Shown here: piece after piece, positions 20,133 to 29,292 of the stretch
Numbering within the stretch: position 1 is the stretch's first letter
Layout of the letters: every line of letters begins with the position of its first letter
Assembly (NCBI GenBank): GCA_025964715.1
Contig: JAOPYH010000377.1
Coordinates: 1-57,194 of the forward strand
Length of the DNA: 57,194 nt
Reading direction: 5' to 3'
Origin: Streptosporangiaceae bacterium
Lineage (GTDB): Bacteria > Actinomycetota > Actinomycetes > Streptosporangiales > Streptosporangiaceae
Program-made: the position numbers and the translations under genes
Notes under the pieces: model-generated
The model's input: only the letters and a program-made list of their open reading frames with translations
What the model was told of the DNA's origin: nothing
The model's database searches: none

Positions 20133-20924
20133 CTAGAGGCGGCCCATGCCGCCCAGCAGCCAGCCCGAGGGTGTGTCGTACGGGCGGTCCGGCCGCCATT
20201 CCGGCAGCGAGACGATGCCCGGTTCGAGGATCTCGAAGCCATCGAAGAAGCCCGTGATCTCCCGGCGGTCGCGCACCCGCCACTGCTCGCGGATCGGCTT
20301 CAGCGCCGCGTGCCCGGCGGAGATCTCCTCGGGCGACTTCCCCTCGTCCGTCGTGTGCGCCAGCGCGAGATGGCTCCCGGGCGCCATGGCATCCCGGAAG
20401 GTGGCCACGATCCCGGCCGGGTCCTGATCAGTGATCACGTCTAGCACTGAGATCATCAGCAGTCCCACAGGGCGGTCGAAGTCGATCAGCCGGATCACGT
20501 CCGGATGCGTCAGGATCTCGCCGGCCTGGCGCGCGTCCGCGTGGATCGCCGTGGCGTTGGCGTCGGCCGACAGCACCGCGCTGTAGTGGTTGACCGCCAC
20601 CGGGTCGTAGTCGACATAGACGACCCTTGCCTGCGGGTCGGCCTTGTGCGCGAGGTCGTGCACGTTGCCCCGGCCGGGCAGACCGCAGCCGATGTCGAGG
20701 AACTGCCGGATCCCCTGGCCCAGCAGGAACCGGACCGCCCGGCGCATGAACCTGCGGTTCTCGGTCGTGGGCAGGGTCTTCATCGACAACGCTTTGAACA
20801 TCTGTTCCGCGACCACGCGGTCAGCGGCGAAGTTGTCCTTGCCGCCGAGGGCGTAATCGTACATTCGGGCATTGTTCGGGGTGCGCGGGTCTATACCGTC
20901 CGGTAGCGAAGTGTCATCACTCAA
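20133..20924 (-). CDS. SAM-dependent methyltransferase, DUF574 family
   Basis: A 263-residue protein of the actinomycete-specific DUF574/Methyltransf_19 family. It shows IDPRTPNNARMYDYALGGKDNFAADR at the N-terminus, a Rossmann motif I-like FLDIGCGLPGRGNVHDLA and VVYVDYDPVAVNHY. The substrate is unknown. The frame begins with TTG at 20924, seven bases after AAGGGG; no ATG or GTG fits the conserved N-terminus, so a TTG start is likely. It converges on the XRE-DUF5753 gene. Confidence 0.85.
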   Translation of the reverse strand: MSDDTSLPDGIDPRTPNNARMYDYALGGKDNFAADRVVAEQMFKALSMKTLPTTENRRFMRRAVRFLLGQGIRQFLDIGCGLPGRGNVHDLAHKADPQARVVYVDYDPVAVNHYSAVLSADANATAIHADARQAGEILTHPDVIRLIDFDRPVGLLMISVLDVITDQDPAGIVATFRDAMAPGSHLALAHTTDEGKSPEEISAGHAALKPIREQWRVRDRREITGFFDGFEILEPGIVSLPEWRPDRPYDTPSGWLLGGMGRL

Positions 20925-20955
20925 CGCGGCCCCTTACATCGCCTTGGCCCGAATC

Positions 20956-20982
20956 CGGATCACTTTACGGGAACGTGATCCG
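20956..20982. promoter_or_regulatory. Inverted repeat in the methyltransferase promoter
   Basis: CGGATCAC (20956-20963) and GTGATCCG (20975-20982) are perfect complements with an 11-nt spacer. On the minus strand the spacer contains TAAAGT, a possible -10, so a bound protein would block transcription. A separate ACCTTAAGGT palindrome at 21016-21025 lies between this site and the liu operon end. Confidence 0.45.
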
Positions 20983-21037
20983 AACAGCACACAGTAGTCA
21001 ATGATTTGTCCGAGAACCTTAAGGTCCCCGGCCGCCG

Positions 21038-22183
21038 TCAGGCGGGCAGCCCGAGCTCCCGCGCGATGATGATGCGCTGCACCTCGGAGGTGCCCTCGCC
21101 GACCTCGAGGATCTTGGCGTCCCGGTAGAACCGGCCGACCGGGTACTCGTTCATGAAGCCGTAGCCGCCGAAGATCTGGGTGGCGTCCCGGGCGTTGTCC
21201 ATCGCGGCATTCGAGGCGACCAGCTTGGCGATCGCGGCGTCGCGCTTGAACCGCTCGCCGGCGAGCATCTTCGCCGCGGCCCCGTAGTAGGCCAGGCGGG
21301 CGGTGTGCGTCCTCGTCTCCATGTCGGCGATCTTGAACTGGATCGCCTGGTACTCGCCGATCGCATGGCCGAACGCCGCCCGCTCGCCGACGTAGCGCAG
21401 GCACTCGTCGACGCAGCCCTGAGCCAGCCCCACGGACAGCGCGGCGATGGCGACGCGACCCTCGTCGAGGGTCTGCAGGAACTGCGCGTAACCGCGTCCG
21501 CGCGGGCCGACCAGGTTCGCCTCGGGGACGCGGACGTCCTCGAAGGACAGCTCACGGGTGTCGGAGGCCGACCAGCCGACCTTGGAGTACTTCTGGCCGA
21601 CGGTGAACCCCGGCGTGCCGGACGGCACGATGATGGTGGAGATCTCCCGGTCTCCGGTGAGCGCCGCGACGGTCACGAAGGAGGTGATGTCGGTGCCGGC
21701 GTTGGTGATGAACGACTTGGAGCCGTTGATCACCCAGTGCCCGTCCTCGAGCCGCGCGGTCGTGCGCATGCCGCCGGGCACGTCGGAGCCGCCGCCGGCC
21801 TCGGTGAGCCCGAACCCGGCCAGCCGTACACCGGAGCACAGCCGGGGCAGCCACTCACGCTTCTGGTCCTCGCTGCCGAATCGGAAGATCGGCATCGCCC
21901 CGAGCGAGACGCCCGCCTCCAGCGTGATGGCGACGGAGGAGTCCACCCGCGCGAGCTCCTCCAATGCCAGGCACAGGGCGAAGTAGTCGCCGCCCATCCC
22001 GCCGTGCTCCTCGGGGAAGGGGAGGCCGAACAGGCCCATCTTCCCCATGCCGGCGACGATGTCGTAGGGGAACTCACCACGCTCGTAGAGGTCCCCGATC
22101 ACGGGCGCGACCACGTCGCGGGCGAACCGCGCCACCGTGTCCCGGAGCGCCTGGTGCTCTTCGCCCAGCCGAAAATCGATCAT
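21038..22183 (-). CDS. liuA: Acyl-CoA dehydrogenase, probable isovaleryl-CoA dehydrogenase
   Basis: A 381-residue flavin enzyme: N-terminal helical domain (MIDFRLGEEHQALRDTVARFARDVVAP), flavin-site strand GFGLTEAGGGSDVPGG, and C-terminal IFGGYGFMNEYPVGRFYRDAKILEVGEGTSEVQR. It would convert isovaleryl-CoA to 3-methylcrotonyl-CoA. Substrate is assigned from context: it ends an operon with both methylcrotonyl-CoA carboxylase subunits and HMG-CoA lyase. ATG 22183 overlaps the HMG-CoA lyase stop (ATGA). A long same-frame extension upstream is antisense-like noise. Confidence 0.85.
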   Translation of the reverse strand: MIDFRLGEEHQALRDTVARFARDVVAPVIGDLYERGEFPYDIVAGMGKMGLFGLPFPEEHGGMGGDYFALCLALEELARVDSSVAITLEAGVSLGAMPIFRFGSEDQKREWLPRLCSGVRLAGFGLTEAGGGSDVPGGMRTTARLEDGHWVINGSKSFITNAGTDITSFVTVAALTGDREISTIIVPSGTPGFTVGQKYSKVGWSASDTRELSFEDVRVPEANLVGPRGRGYAQFLQTLDEGRVAIAALSVGLAQGCVDECLRYVGERAAFGHAIGEYQAIQFKIADMETRTHTARLAYYGAAAKMLAGERFKRDAAIAKLVASNAAMDNARDATQIFGGYGFMNEYPVGRFYRDAKILEVGEGTSEVQRIIIARELGLPA

Positions 22184-23118
22184 GTCTTCACTTCCTGAAC
22201 ATCGGACGGGGAGAGGGCCTGGACGACGCGGGAGGGACTGGGCCGGCCGAGGTGTCCCGCCATCCAGCGGCTCGTCTGGACCAGCTTGGCGAGGTCGACG
22301 CCGGTGTCGATGCCCAGGCCGTTCAGCATCCAGACCAGGTCCTCGGTCGCCAGGTTGCCGGTGGCGCTCTCGGCGTACGGACAGCCGCCGAGCCCGCCCG
22401 CGGACGCGTCCACCGTGGTGACCCCGCAGCGCAGCGCCGCGAGGGTGTTGGCGAGGGCCTGACCGTAGGTGTCGTGGAAGTGCACAGCGATGCGGTCCGT
22501 GCCGACCCCCGCGGCTGCGAGCGCCTCGATCAGGGCGGTGACCTGGCCGGGCGTGCCCACGCCGATCGTGTCCCCCAGGCTCAGCTCGGTGCAGCCGAGG
22601 TCCAGGAGCCGGGTCGCCACTGAGACCACCTGGGCGATCGGGACGTCGCCCTCCCATGGATCGCCGAAGCACATGGACAGATAGCCCCGTACGGCCAGGC
22701 CGGCGGAGCGCGCCCGATCGACCACCGGGGCGAACATCCCGAGCGACTCCTCCACCGTGCGGTTGAGGTTGCGGCGGGCGAAGGTCTCCGTCGCGCTGCC
22801 GAACACCGCGATCTCGGTGGCGCCATGGGCCAGTGCGCGGTCGAGGCCGCGCGCGTTCGGCACCAGCACCGGATAGCGGACGCCGCCGGCCGGGGACAGG
22901 ATCTCCAGCAGCCGCTCGGCGTCGGCGAGCTGCGGTACCCACTTCGGGTGCACGAAGCTCGTCGCCTCGATGGTCGTCAGTCCCGCGGCGGCGAGCCGGT
23001 CGATGAACTCGGCCTTGACCTCCACCGGCACGAGCGCCGACTCGTTCTGCAGCCCGTCCCGCGGCCCGACCTCATAGACCGTCACCCGGTCCGGCAGCCC
23101 CTGCAAGGGCACCTTCAT
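22180..23118 (-). CDS. liuE: Hydroxymethylglutaryl-CoA lyase
   Basis: A 312-residue TIM-barrel lyase that splits HMG-CoA into acetyl-CoA and acetoacetate, the last step of leucine breakdown. RDGLQNE near residue 20 holds the catalytic Arg/Asp. FVHPKWVPQ, VHFHDTYGQALAN and the cysteine loop GGLGGCPYAESATGNLATEDLV are the other signatures. It overlaps genes on both sides (ATGA with the carboxylase alpha gene upstream and with the dehydrogenase downstream), so the operon is tightly coupled. An enoyl-CoA hydratase for the intermediate step is not in the operon. Confidence 0.9.
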   Translation of the reverse strand: MKVPLQGLPDRVTVYEVGPRDGLQNESALVPVEVKAEFIDRLAAAGLTTIEATSFVHPKWVPQLADAERLLEILSPAGGVRYPVLVPNARGLDRALAHGATEIAVFGSATETFARRNLNRTVEESLGMFAPVVDRARSAGLAVRGYLSMCFGDPWEGDVPIAQVVSVATRLLDLGCTELSLGDTIGVGTPGQVTALIEALAAAGVGTDRIAVHFHDTYGQALANTLAALRCGVTTVDASAGGLGGCPYAESATGNLATEDLVWMLNGLGIDTGVDLAKLVQTSRWMAGHLGRPSPSRVVQALSPSDVQEVKT

Positions 23119-25100
23119 CTCGCCTCCGTTGAGCTGGTCGCTGAAGTGATCTCGGCCAAGGGCTCGTCGAGGGAGACCTGGTTGCCGGGGCGGGCCGTCA
23201 GGGTCGCCACCACGCCGTCGACCGGCGCCACCACGGTGTGCTCCATCTTCATCGCCTCGACGATGACCAGCGGCTGCCCTTCGGTGACCACGTCGCCCTC
23301 GGCCACCTTGACCGCCAGCACGGTGCCCGGCATCGGGCTGCGGACCACGCCGCCCATGGCCTGCCCGGCGCCGCCCGCCACGGCCACGACGGTGTGCTCG
23401 GTGAGGGCCCAGGTGGCACCGCCGCGGCTGAGCCAGCAGACGTCCGCGTCCCTCGCGCACGCATAGCCGGCCGTACGCCCCGCATAGGTCATCGAAAGGT
23501 CTCCGGGACCGTCCCACCGGGCGGCGGCGCGCACCGGGTCGCGGCCGTCGATCGACACCTCGGCGTCCGCGGCGCGGCCGCGTACCCGTACCTCCACCGG
23601 ATCACGGCCGCTCGCGGTGATCAGCCAACGGGTCCAGGCGGGCTCGCCCGGCCTCCAACCGTCGGGGATGTCCCAGGGATCGGCGGGCCCGGCCGGTTCC
23701 AGGGACAGCACCCGCTCGAGCGCCGCGGCCGCGAGCGCCTGTTCGTCGTCGTCCGCCCGCTCGCCGGTGAGCTCCGGGAGCACGCGCTCCACCAGCCCGG
23801 TGTCGAGCCGGCCCGCCGTCACGTCCGGATGGGTTACCAGCCTCCGGAGAAAGCCGACATTGGTCGTTACTCCGAGCAGCGTGTAGGAGGCCAGGGCCCG
23901 GTCGAGCCCGCGTAGCGCCGTCTCGCGGTCCCGGCCCCAGACGATGACCTTGGCCAGCATGGGGTCGTAGGAGCTTCCCACCTCGTCCCCGGGCGCGATG
24001 CCCGAGTCGACCCGGACGTCGGGGCCGGCCGGCTCGGACAGGGCCAGCACCCGGCCGCCGGTGGGCAGGAACCCGCGCGCCGGATCCTCGGCGTAGACCC
24101 GGGCCTCGACCGCATGCCCCTCCAAGGCGATGTCGTCCTGGCCGAAGGGCAGTGGCTCTCCCGCGGCGATCCGCAGTTGCAGCTCGACGAGGTCGTACCC
24201 GGTCACCAGCTCGGTGACCGGGTGCTCCACCTGGAGCCGGGTGTTCATCTCCATGAAGAAGAACTGCTCTGGCCGGGCGGAGGACAGGATGTACTCCACG
24301 GTGCCCGCGCCGACATAGCCGGCGGCCCGCGCCGCGGCTACCGCGGCGGCTCCCATCCGCTGCCGGGCGGCGGCGTCGAGCAGCGGCGACGGCGCCTCCT
24401 CCACGATCTTCTGGTGCCGCCGCTGCAGGCTGCACTCGCGTTCGCCCAGGTGGACCACGTTGCCGTGCGCATCGGCGAAGACCTGGATCTCGATGTGCCG
24501 GGGGCTGTCGAGATAGCGCTCCACGAGCAGCGTGTCGTCGCCGAACGAGCCCCGGGCCTCGCGCCGGGCCGAGGCGATCGCGTCCGGCAGCTCGGCCGGG
24601 TCCCGCACGACCCGCATCCCTTTGCCCCCGCCGCCCGCCGACGGCTTGAGCAGCACGGGCATCCCGATCTGCGCGGCCGCCTCGGCGAGCTGGGCGTCCG
24701 ACAGACCGGACTCCTCGCTCCCCGGCACCACCGGGACTCCGGCGGCGGCCACGGTGCGCTTGGCGCGGATCTTGTCGCCCATGGCTTCGATGGCGGAGGC
24801 GGGCGGTCCGGCGAAGACCAGGCCGGCGTCCGCGCACGCCCGCGCGAACGCGCTGTTCTCGGCCAGGAACCCATAGCCGGGGTGCACCGCCTCGGCGCCT
24901 GTCCGGTGGGCGGCGTCGATGACGCCGGCGATGCTCAGATAGCTGTCGATGCGCACGGCGAGGTCGGCGTCCCGCACGTGCCGGGCCTTCGCGTCGGCGT
25001 CGGTGTGCACCGCCACGGAGGTCAGCCCGAGCCGGCGGAGCGTGCGAATGATCCGTACCGCGATCTCACCGCGGCCGGCGACCAGGACGGTCTCGAACAT
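23115..25100 (-). CDS. liuD: Methylcrotonyl-CoA carboxylase alpha subunit (biotin carboxylase + BCCP)
   Basis: A 661-residue biotin-dependent carboxylase subunit. The biotin carboxylase part starts VLVAGRGEIAVRIIRTLRRLG, has the ATP loop KPSAGGGGKGMR and the active site EMNTRLQVEHPVTELVTG. The C-terminal biotinyl domain has EAMKMEH, where the Lys carries biotin. Size and neighbours point to 3-methylcrotonyl-CoA rather than acetyl/propionyl-CoA. ATG 25100 lies eight bases after the beta-subunit stop; the long same-frame extension upstream is antisense to the beta gene's frame and is not real. Confidence 0.9.
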   Translation of the reverse strand: MFETVLVAGRGEIAVRIIRTLRRLGLTSVAVHTDADAKARHVRDADLAVRIDSYLSIAGVIDAAHRTGAEAVHPGYGFLAENSAFARACADAGLVFAGPPASAIEAMGDKIRAKRTVAAAGVPVVPGSEESGLSDAQLAEAAAQIGMPVLLKPSAGGGGKGMRVVRDPAELPDAIASARREARGSFGDDTLLVERYLDSPRHIEIQVFADAHGNVVHLGERECSLQRRHQKIVEEAPSPLLDAAARQRMGAAAVAAARAAGYVGAGTVEYILSSARPEQFFFMEMNTRLQVEHPVTELVTGYDLVELQLRIAAGEPLPFGQDDIALEGHAVEARVYAEDPARGFLPTGGRVLALSEPAGPDVRVDSGIAPGDEVGSSYDPMLAKVIVWGRDRETALRGLDRALASYTLLGVTTNVGFLRRLVTHPDVTAGRLDTGLVERVLPELTGERADDDEQALAAAALERVLSLEPAGPADPWDIPDGWRPGEPAWTRWLITASGRDPVEVRVRGRAADAEVSIDGRDPVRAAARWDGPGDLSMTYAGRTAGYACARDADVCWLSRGGATWALTEHTVVAVAGGAGQAMGGVVRSPMPGTVLAVKVAEGDVVTEGQPLVIVEAMKMEHTVVAPVDGVVATLTARPGNQVSLDEPLAEITSATSSTEAR

Positions 25101-25108
25101 CAGGCTCC

Positions 25109-26722
25109 TCACATCCGGAATACGCCGTAGCCGACGGGTTCGAGCGGCATGTTCGCCGTGACCGACAGGGCCAGCCCCAGGACCCGCCGGGTGTCCATCG
25201 GATCGATGACACCGTCGTCCCACAGCCGGGCGGTCGAGTAGTAGGGATTGCCCTGCCGCTCGTACTGCTCCCGGATGGGTGCCTTGAAGTCCTCCTCGGC
25301 GTCGGCCGGCCAGTCCTCGCCGCGGCGTTCGAACTGCTCGCGGCGTACGGTCGCCAGGACCGAGGCGGCCTGCTCGCCGCCCATCACCGAGACGCGCGCG
25401 CCCGGCCACATCCACAGGAACCGGGGGGAGTAGGCCCGGCCGCACATGGCGTAGTTCCCGGCCCCGAACGAGCCGCCGAGGACGACGGTGAACTTGGGTA
25501 CCCGTGCGCAGGCCACGGCGGTGACCATCTTCGCGCCGTGCTTGGCGATGCCCCCCGCCTCGTACTCCCGGCCGACCATGAACCCGGTGATGTTCTGCAG
25601 GAACACAAGCGGGATCGAGCGCCGGTCGCAGAGCTCGATGAAGTGGGCGCCCTTCTGCGCCGACTCGCCGAACAGGATGCCGTTGTTGGCGACGATCCCG
25701 ACCGGGTGGCCGTGGATGCGGGCGAACCCGGTGACCAGGGTCGGGCCGTACTCCCGTTTGAACTCCTGGAAACGGCTCGCGTCGACGATTCTGGCGATCA
25801 CCTCGCGTACGTCGTAGGGGGTGCGCGAGTCGGGCGGCACCACGCCGTACAGCTCGGCCGGGTCGGCCAGCGGCTCCTCGGACGGGGTGACGTCCCACGG
25901 CCGCGGGGTCCGCGGCGCGAGCGTGCCGACGATGTTGCGTACGATCCGCAGCGCGTCCGCGTCGTCCTCGGCCAGGTGGTCGGTCACCCCGGAGGTACGG
26001 GCGTGCAGCTCGCCGCCGCCCAGTTCCTCGGCCGTGACGACCTCGCCGGTGGCGGCCTTCACCAGGGGCGGGCCGCCGAGGAAGATGGTGCCCTGGTTCC
26101 GCACGATGACGGCCTCGTCGCTCATCGCCGGGACGTAGGCACCGCCGGCCGTGCAGGAGCCGAGCACCGCGGCGATCTGCGGGATGCCCCGGGCCGACAT
26201 CGTCGCCTGGTTGTAGAAGATCCGGCCGAAATGCTCGCGGTCGGGGAACACCTCGTCCTGGCGGGGCAGGAAGGCGCCGCCAGAGTCGACCAGATAGAGG
26301 CACGGCAGGTTGTTGTGCAGCGCGACCTCCTGCGCGCGCAGGTGCTTCTTCACGGTGACCGGGTAGTAGGTGCCGCCCTTGACGGTGGCGTCGTTGGCGA
26401 CGATCACGCATTCGCGGCCGGAGACGCGGCCGATGCCGGTGATGATCCCCGCGCCCGGGGCCTCGTCGTCGTACATCCCGTCGGCGGCGAGCGGGGACAG
26501 CTCCAGGAACGGCGAGCCCGGGTCGAGCAGCCCGTCCACCCTGTCTCGCGGCAGGAGCTTGCCGCGGGAGACGTGCCGCTCGCGGGCCCGTTCGGGGCCG
26601 CCGAGCCGCGCCCGGGCCAGCCGGTCCCGTAGCTCGGCCACGAGGGCGTGGTTCTGCTCGGCGTTGTGCTTGTACGCCTCGCTCGTCGGATCCACTCGGG
26701 ACCCCAGCGCCGGTGAGCTCAT
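25109..26722 (-). CDS. liuB: Methylcrotonyl-CoA carboxylase beta subunit (carboxyltransferase)
   Basis: A 537-residue carboxyltransferase of the MCC-beta type: [19 protein letters not shown] at the N-terminus, [46 protein letters not shown] and [20 protein letters not shown]. The N- and C-terminal carboxyltransferase folds are both complete. It carries CO2 from biotin on the alpha subunit to 3-methylcrotonyl-CoA. It is the first gene of the liu operon, 94 nt from the divergent TetR gene, whose palindromic operators lie in its 5' region. Confidence 0.92.
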   Translation of the reverse strand: MSSPALGSRVDPTSEAYKHNAEQNHALVAELRDRLARARLGGPERARERHVSRGKLLPRDRVDGLLDPGSPFLELSPLAADGMYDDEAPGAGIITGIGRVSGRECVIVANDATVKGGTYYPVTVKKHLRAQEVALHNNLPCLYLVDSGGAFLPRQDEVFPDREHFGRIFYNQATMSARGIPQIAAVLGSCTAGGAYVPAMSDEAVIVRNQGTIFLGGPPLVKAATGEVVTAEELGGGELHARTSGVTDHLAEDDADALRIVRNIVGTLAPRTPRPWDVTPSEEPLADPAELYGVVPPDSRTPYDVREVIARIVDASRFQEFKREYGPTLVTGFARIHGHPVGIVANNGILFGESAQKGAHFIELCDRRSIPLVFLQNITGFMVGREYEAGGIAKHGAKMVTAVACARVPKFTVVLGGSFGAGNYAMCGRAYSPRFLWMWPGARVSVMGGEQAASVLATVRREQFERRGEDWPADAEEDFKAPIREQYERQGNPYYSTARLWDDGVIDPMDTRRVLGLALSVTANMPLEPVGYGVFRM

Positions 26723-26742
26723 AGCGTCCTTGTCGGCTCGCG

Positions 26743-26783
26743 GTTAACGATCGTTAACAACGTCGATGTTTATGAACGTTAAC
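26743..26783. promoter_or_regulatory. Tandem TetR-type operators between liuB and the regulator gene
   Basis: A perfect 16-bp palindrome GTTAACGATCGTTAAC is at 26743-26758. A degenerate second copy, GTTTATGAACGTTAAC, is at 26768-26783, offset by 25 bp. Both lie between the divergent liu operon and the TetR gene, so one repressor could control both. Confidence 0.7.
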
Positions 26784-26815
26784 ACGGATTGGCTCGCACT
26801 TCCCCTACACTTCCC

Positions 26816-27394
26816 ATGATGACCGAAGTCGTGCAGGGTTCGCAGCGCAGGACCGAGATCCTGGCCGCGGCCGCGGAGCTGTTCGCGCGCCGCGGCTACC
26901 ACGGCGTGTCGATCGGGGATCTCGGCCGGGCGGTCGGCCTGACCGGGCCCGCGCTCTACCGCCACTTCAGCGGCAAGGACGCGGTGCTCGCGCAGATGCT
27001 CCTCGACATCAGCGAACGGCTGCTGGCCGAGGGTTCCGCGCGGGCCGCCGCCGCGACCACGCCAGGGGCGGCGCTCGACGCGCTGCTCCGCTGGCACATC
27101 GACTTCGCGCTGGACAACCCCGCGCTCATCACCGTGCACGAGCGTGAGCTCGAGAACGTGCCCGAGCCGCAGCGCCGTGAGATCCGCCGGTTGCAGCGGT
27201 CCTACGTCGAGGAGTGGGTGACCGTCCTGCGGCTTACGGATCCCGACCTGACCGAGGGCCGGGCCAGGGCCGCCATGCACGCCGTGTTCGGGCTGCTCAA
27301 CTCCACCCCGTACAGCGCCGGCGGACTGACCCGCGAGGCCATGGGGGATCTCCTGCACACCATGGCCCGGACAGCGCTTGCCGACCTCGGCTGA
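26816..27394 (+). CDS. TetR-family regulator of the leucine/isovalerate operon
   Basis: A 192-residue TetR protein. The N-terminal HTH reads RRTEILAAAAELFARRGYHGVSIGDLGRAVGLTGPALYRHFSGKDAVL; the C-terminal ligand domain has the RWHIDFALDNPALITVHERELENVP segment seen in acyl-CoA-catabolism regulators. It probably represses the divergent liu operon until a CoA-ester inducer binds, by analogy with AcdR/LiuR-type control. ATG 26816 or 26819 can start it; no ribosome site is seen, so a leaderless message is possible. Confidence 0.85.
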   Translation: MMTEVVQGSQRRTEILAAAAELFARRGYHGVSIGDLGRAVGLTGPALYRHFSGKDAVLAQMLLDISERLLAEGSARAAAATTPGAALDALLRWHIDFALDNPALITVHERELENVPEPQRREIRRLQRSYVEEWVTVLRLTDPDLTEGRARAAMHAVFGLLNSTPYSAGGLTREAMGDLLHTMARTALADLG

Positions 27395-27555
27395 CGGCCC
27401 ACATGTGAGCCGCGCCGGAGGCGGGCAAGGGGCTGTACGGTATGAGCCACCCGCCCACCCCACCCCCCGTTGACCGTCCAGCGTGCCCCCGGGTGTCTAT
27501 GGATGACACGTCTCCCCCCCGGGCGTTCTGCCATCTGAAGACAACTGGAGATTTT

Positions 27556-28983
27556 GTGGCGAGAATCCTCCCGCGAGCGTGGTCGATCATTGCGATCACG
27601 GCCATGGCCGGTCTGCTGATGCCGTCGTCCGCCGCCCAGGCCCAGAGCGGCTTCACGGCGGGCGCGCCCGGCGCCGGCGACCCGTACTTCCCGGACATGG
27701 GCAACGGCGGCTATGACGCCCAGCACTACAGCCTCTCGCTCACGTACGACCCCGGCACCAAGGCGATCAACGCCCACGCCACGATCCAGGCCCGCGCCAC
27801 CCAGAACCTGTCCCGCTTCGACCTCGACTTCCTCGGCCCCCTGAAGATCAGCGCACTGACCGTGAACGGGCACAGGGCGCCCTACCGCCGGACCGGCGCA
27901 CAGGAGCTCGTCATCACCCCGCCGAACCGGCTGCGTCGCGGAGGAGCTTTCACTGTCGACGTGGCCTACTCCGGCGTACCTCAGATGATCAACGACAAGG
28001 CGCTCGGCGTCTCGGGCTGGGTCGCCACGCACGACGGCGCCGTCGCGCTGTCGCAGCCCTTCGGCTCGGCGACCTGGTTCCCGGTCAACGACACGACCAA
28101 GGACAAGGCGACGTACGACTTCACGATCACAGTGCCGAAGGGCCTGACGGCGCTGGCCAACGGCGAGCCGGCCGGCACGTGGTCACACGGGTCGGCCACG
28201 ACCTTCCGCTGGGCCGACCGGCAGCCCACCGCGAGTGAGCTGGTCATGGTGGCCATCGGCCACTTCGACGTCAAGGACGCCTGCACCGCGAGCGGCCTGC
28301 GCAACATCACCGCCGTCGACCCGGCCTCGGTGCCGCCCGGGACCCAGACCACCGCCGGCGACGCCTTCAACGCGGCCACCGCGGACGTCACCGAGTGGCA
28401 ACAGAAGCTGTACGGCCGCTACCCGTTCTCCTCGGTGGGCGGCATCAACGTGCTCGCCCCGAACGTCGGCTATTCCCTGGAGACCCAGGGCCGGCCGGTG
28501 TACGCACGCGGCAGGGCCGGTGCGATCCCCAGCGCGGACCTCCTCGCCCACGAGCTCGCCCATCAGTGGTTCGGTGACTCGGTGACTCCCGCCCAGTGGA
28601 AGCACATCTGGCTGAACGAGGGCTTCGCCACCTACGCCGAGTGGCTCTACAGCGAGCAGCACGGCGGCAAGACCGCGCAGCAGCTCTTCGACGAGCCGTA
28701 CAACTCCGCCGGCACGGACTGGACCGGCAAGGTCGCCGAACCGGGCCGCGACCACATCTTCGACGGCCTGGTCTACACGCGCGGCGCGATGACCATTCAC
28801 CGGCTCCGCAAGGCCGTCGGTGACAAGGCGTTCTTTCAGCTGCTCAAGGCGTGGCCGGCGGCACACCGCTACGGCAACGACACCACGGCCGAGTTCATCG
28901 CCTTCGCCGAGCGCTTCACCCACAAGGACCTGGAAGCGTTGTTCAGGACCTGGCTCTACACAGAAGGCAAGCCCTCCGTGTGA
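27556..28983 (+). CDS. Secreted M1-family zinc aminopeptidase
   Basis: A 475-residue protein starting at GTG 27556, after CTGGAG. Residues 1-32 are a Sec signal (VARILPRAW, hydrophobic core, SSAAQAQ). The beta-sheet N-domain (YSLSLTYDPGTKAINAHATIQARA) is followed by the thermolysin-like domain with HELAHQWFGDSVTPAQWKHIWLNEGFATY, giving the HExxH-x18-E zinc site. The substrate-side loop reads GYSLETQGRPVY in place of GAMEN. It ends without the long C-terminal helical domain, like other compact bacterial M1 enzymes. It would trim peptides outside the cell. Confidence 0.88.
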   Translation: MARILPRAWSIIAITAMAGLLMPSSAAQAQSGFTAGAPGAGDPYFPDMGNGGYDAQHYSLSLTYDPGTKAINAHATIQARATQNLSRFDLDFLGPLKISALTVNGHRAPYRRTGAQELVITPPNRLRRGGAFTVDVAYSGVPQMINDKALGVSGWVATHDGAVALSQPFGSATWFPVNDTTKDKATYDFTITVPKGLTALANGEPAGTWSHGSATTFRWADRQPTASELVMVAIGHFDVKDACTASGLRNITAVDPASVPPGTQTTAGDAFNAATADVTEWQQKLYGRYPFSSVGGINVLAPNVGYSLETQGRPVYARGRAGAIPSADLLAHELAHQWFGDSVTPAQWKHIWLNEGFATYAEWLYSEQHGGKTAQQLFDEPYNSAGTDWTGKVAEPGRDHIFDGLVYTRGAMTIHRLRKAVGDKAFFQLLKAWPAAHRYGNDTTAEFIAFAERFTHKDLEALFRTWLYTEGKPSV

Positions 28984-28986
28984 GCC

Positions 28987-29018
28987 CGCCACTTCAGCAG
29001 GTTGTGCTGAGGCTGGCG
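28987..29018 (+). terminator. Terminator hairpin of the M1 peptidase gene
   Basis: CGCCA pairs with TGGCG as outer stem and TCAGCA with TGCTGA as inner stem around a GGTTG loop; the hairpin starts three bases after the stop codon and is followed by GTTCTT. Confidence 0.65.
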
Positions 29019-29128
29019 GTTCTTGGCGGATCGGTTGAACCGTTCCGGCGCGTTGCCGTATGCCGGGATGTTCGACCGGAGCCGCCTCGTATCCGGTTCA
29101 TCACCAAGTTCCAAGGAGGACCCTGAAC

Positions 29129-29292
29129 ATGGCTGCTCCTCTCAAGACCCTCCTGACCAGGTGCCCCTAGCCGTGAAGCCAGGCACGTTCGTCGCGGTGA
29201 TCGGTCCGTTGGACTCTGGCAGAAGTACGACGATCGCCGGGGCAGGTGAGCAGAGGGATCGATCGTGGAAAGACGCCGGTACGGGAGGGTGA
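29129..29292 (+). pseudogene. Fragment of an ABC transporter ATPase (MacB-like N-terminus)
   Basis: An AAGGAGG site and ATG 29129 open MAAPLKTLLTR, which stops after 13 codons. In another frame the DNA continues DQVPLAVKPGTFVAVIGPLDSGRSTTIAG, recognisably the strand and Walker A region of an ABC ATPase, with the usual GSGKST degraded to DSGRST. The rest of the ATPase is absent. It looks like the decayed start of a transporter gene, truncated just before the LuxR-family gene. Confidence 0.5.

Noticed and set aside
23115..26411. A 1098-residue fusion of liuD with an upstream extension
   Set aside because: The extra N-terminal part is out-of-frame reading of liuB; biotin carboxylase homology begins at ATG 25100.
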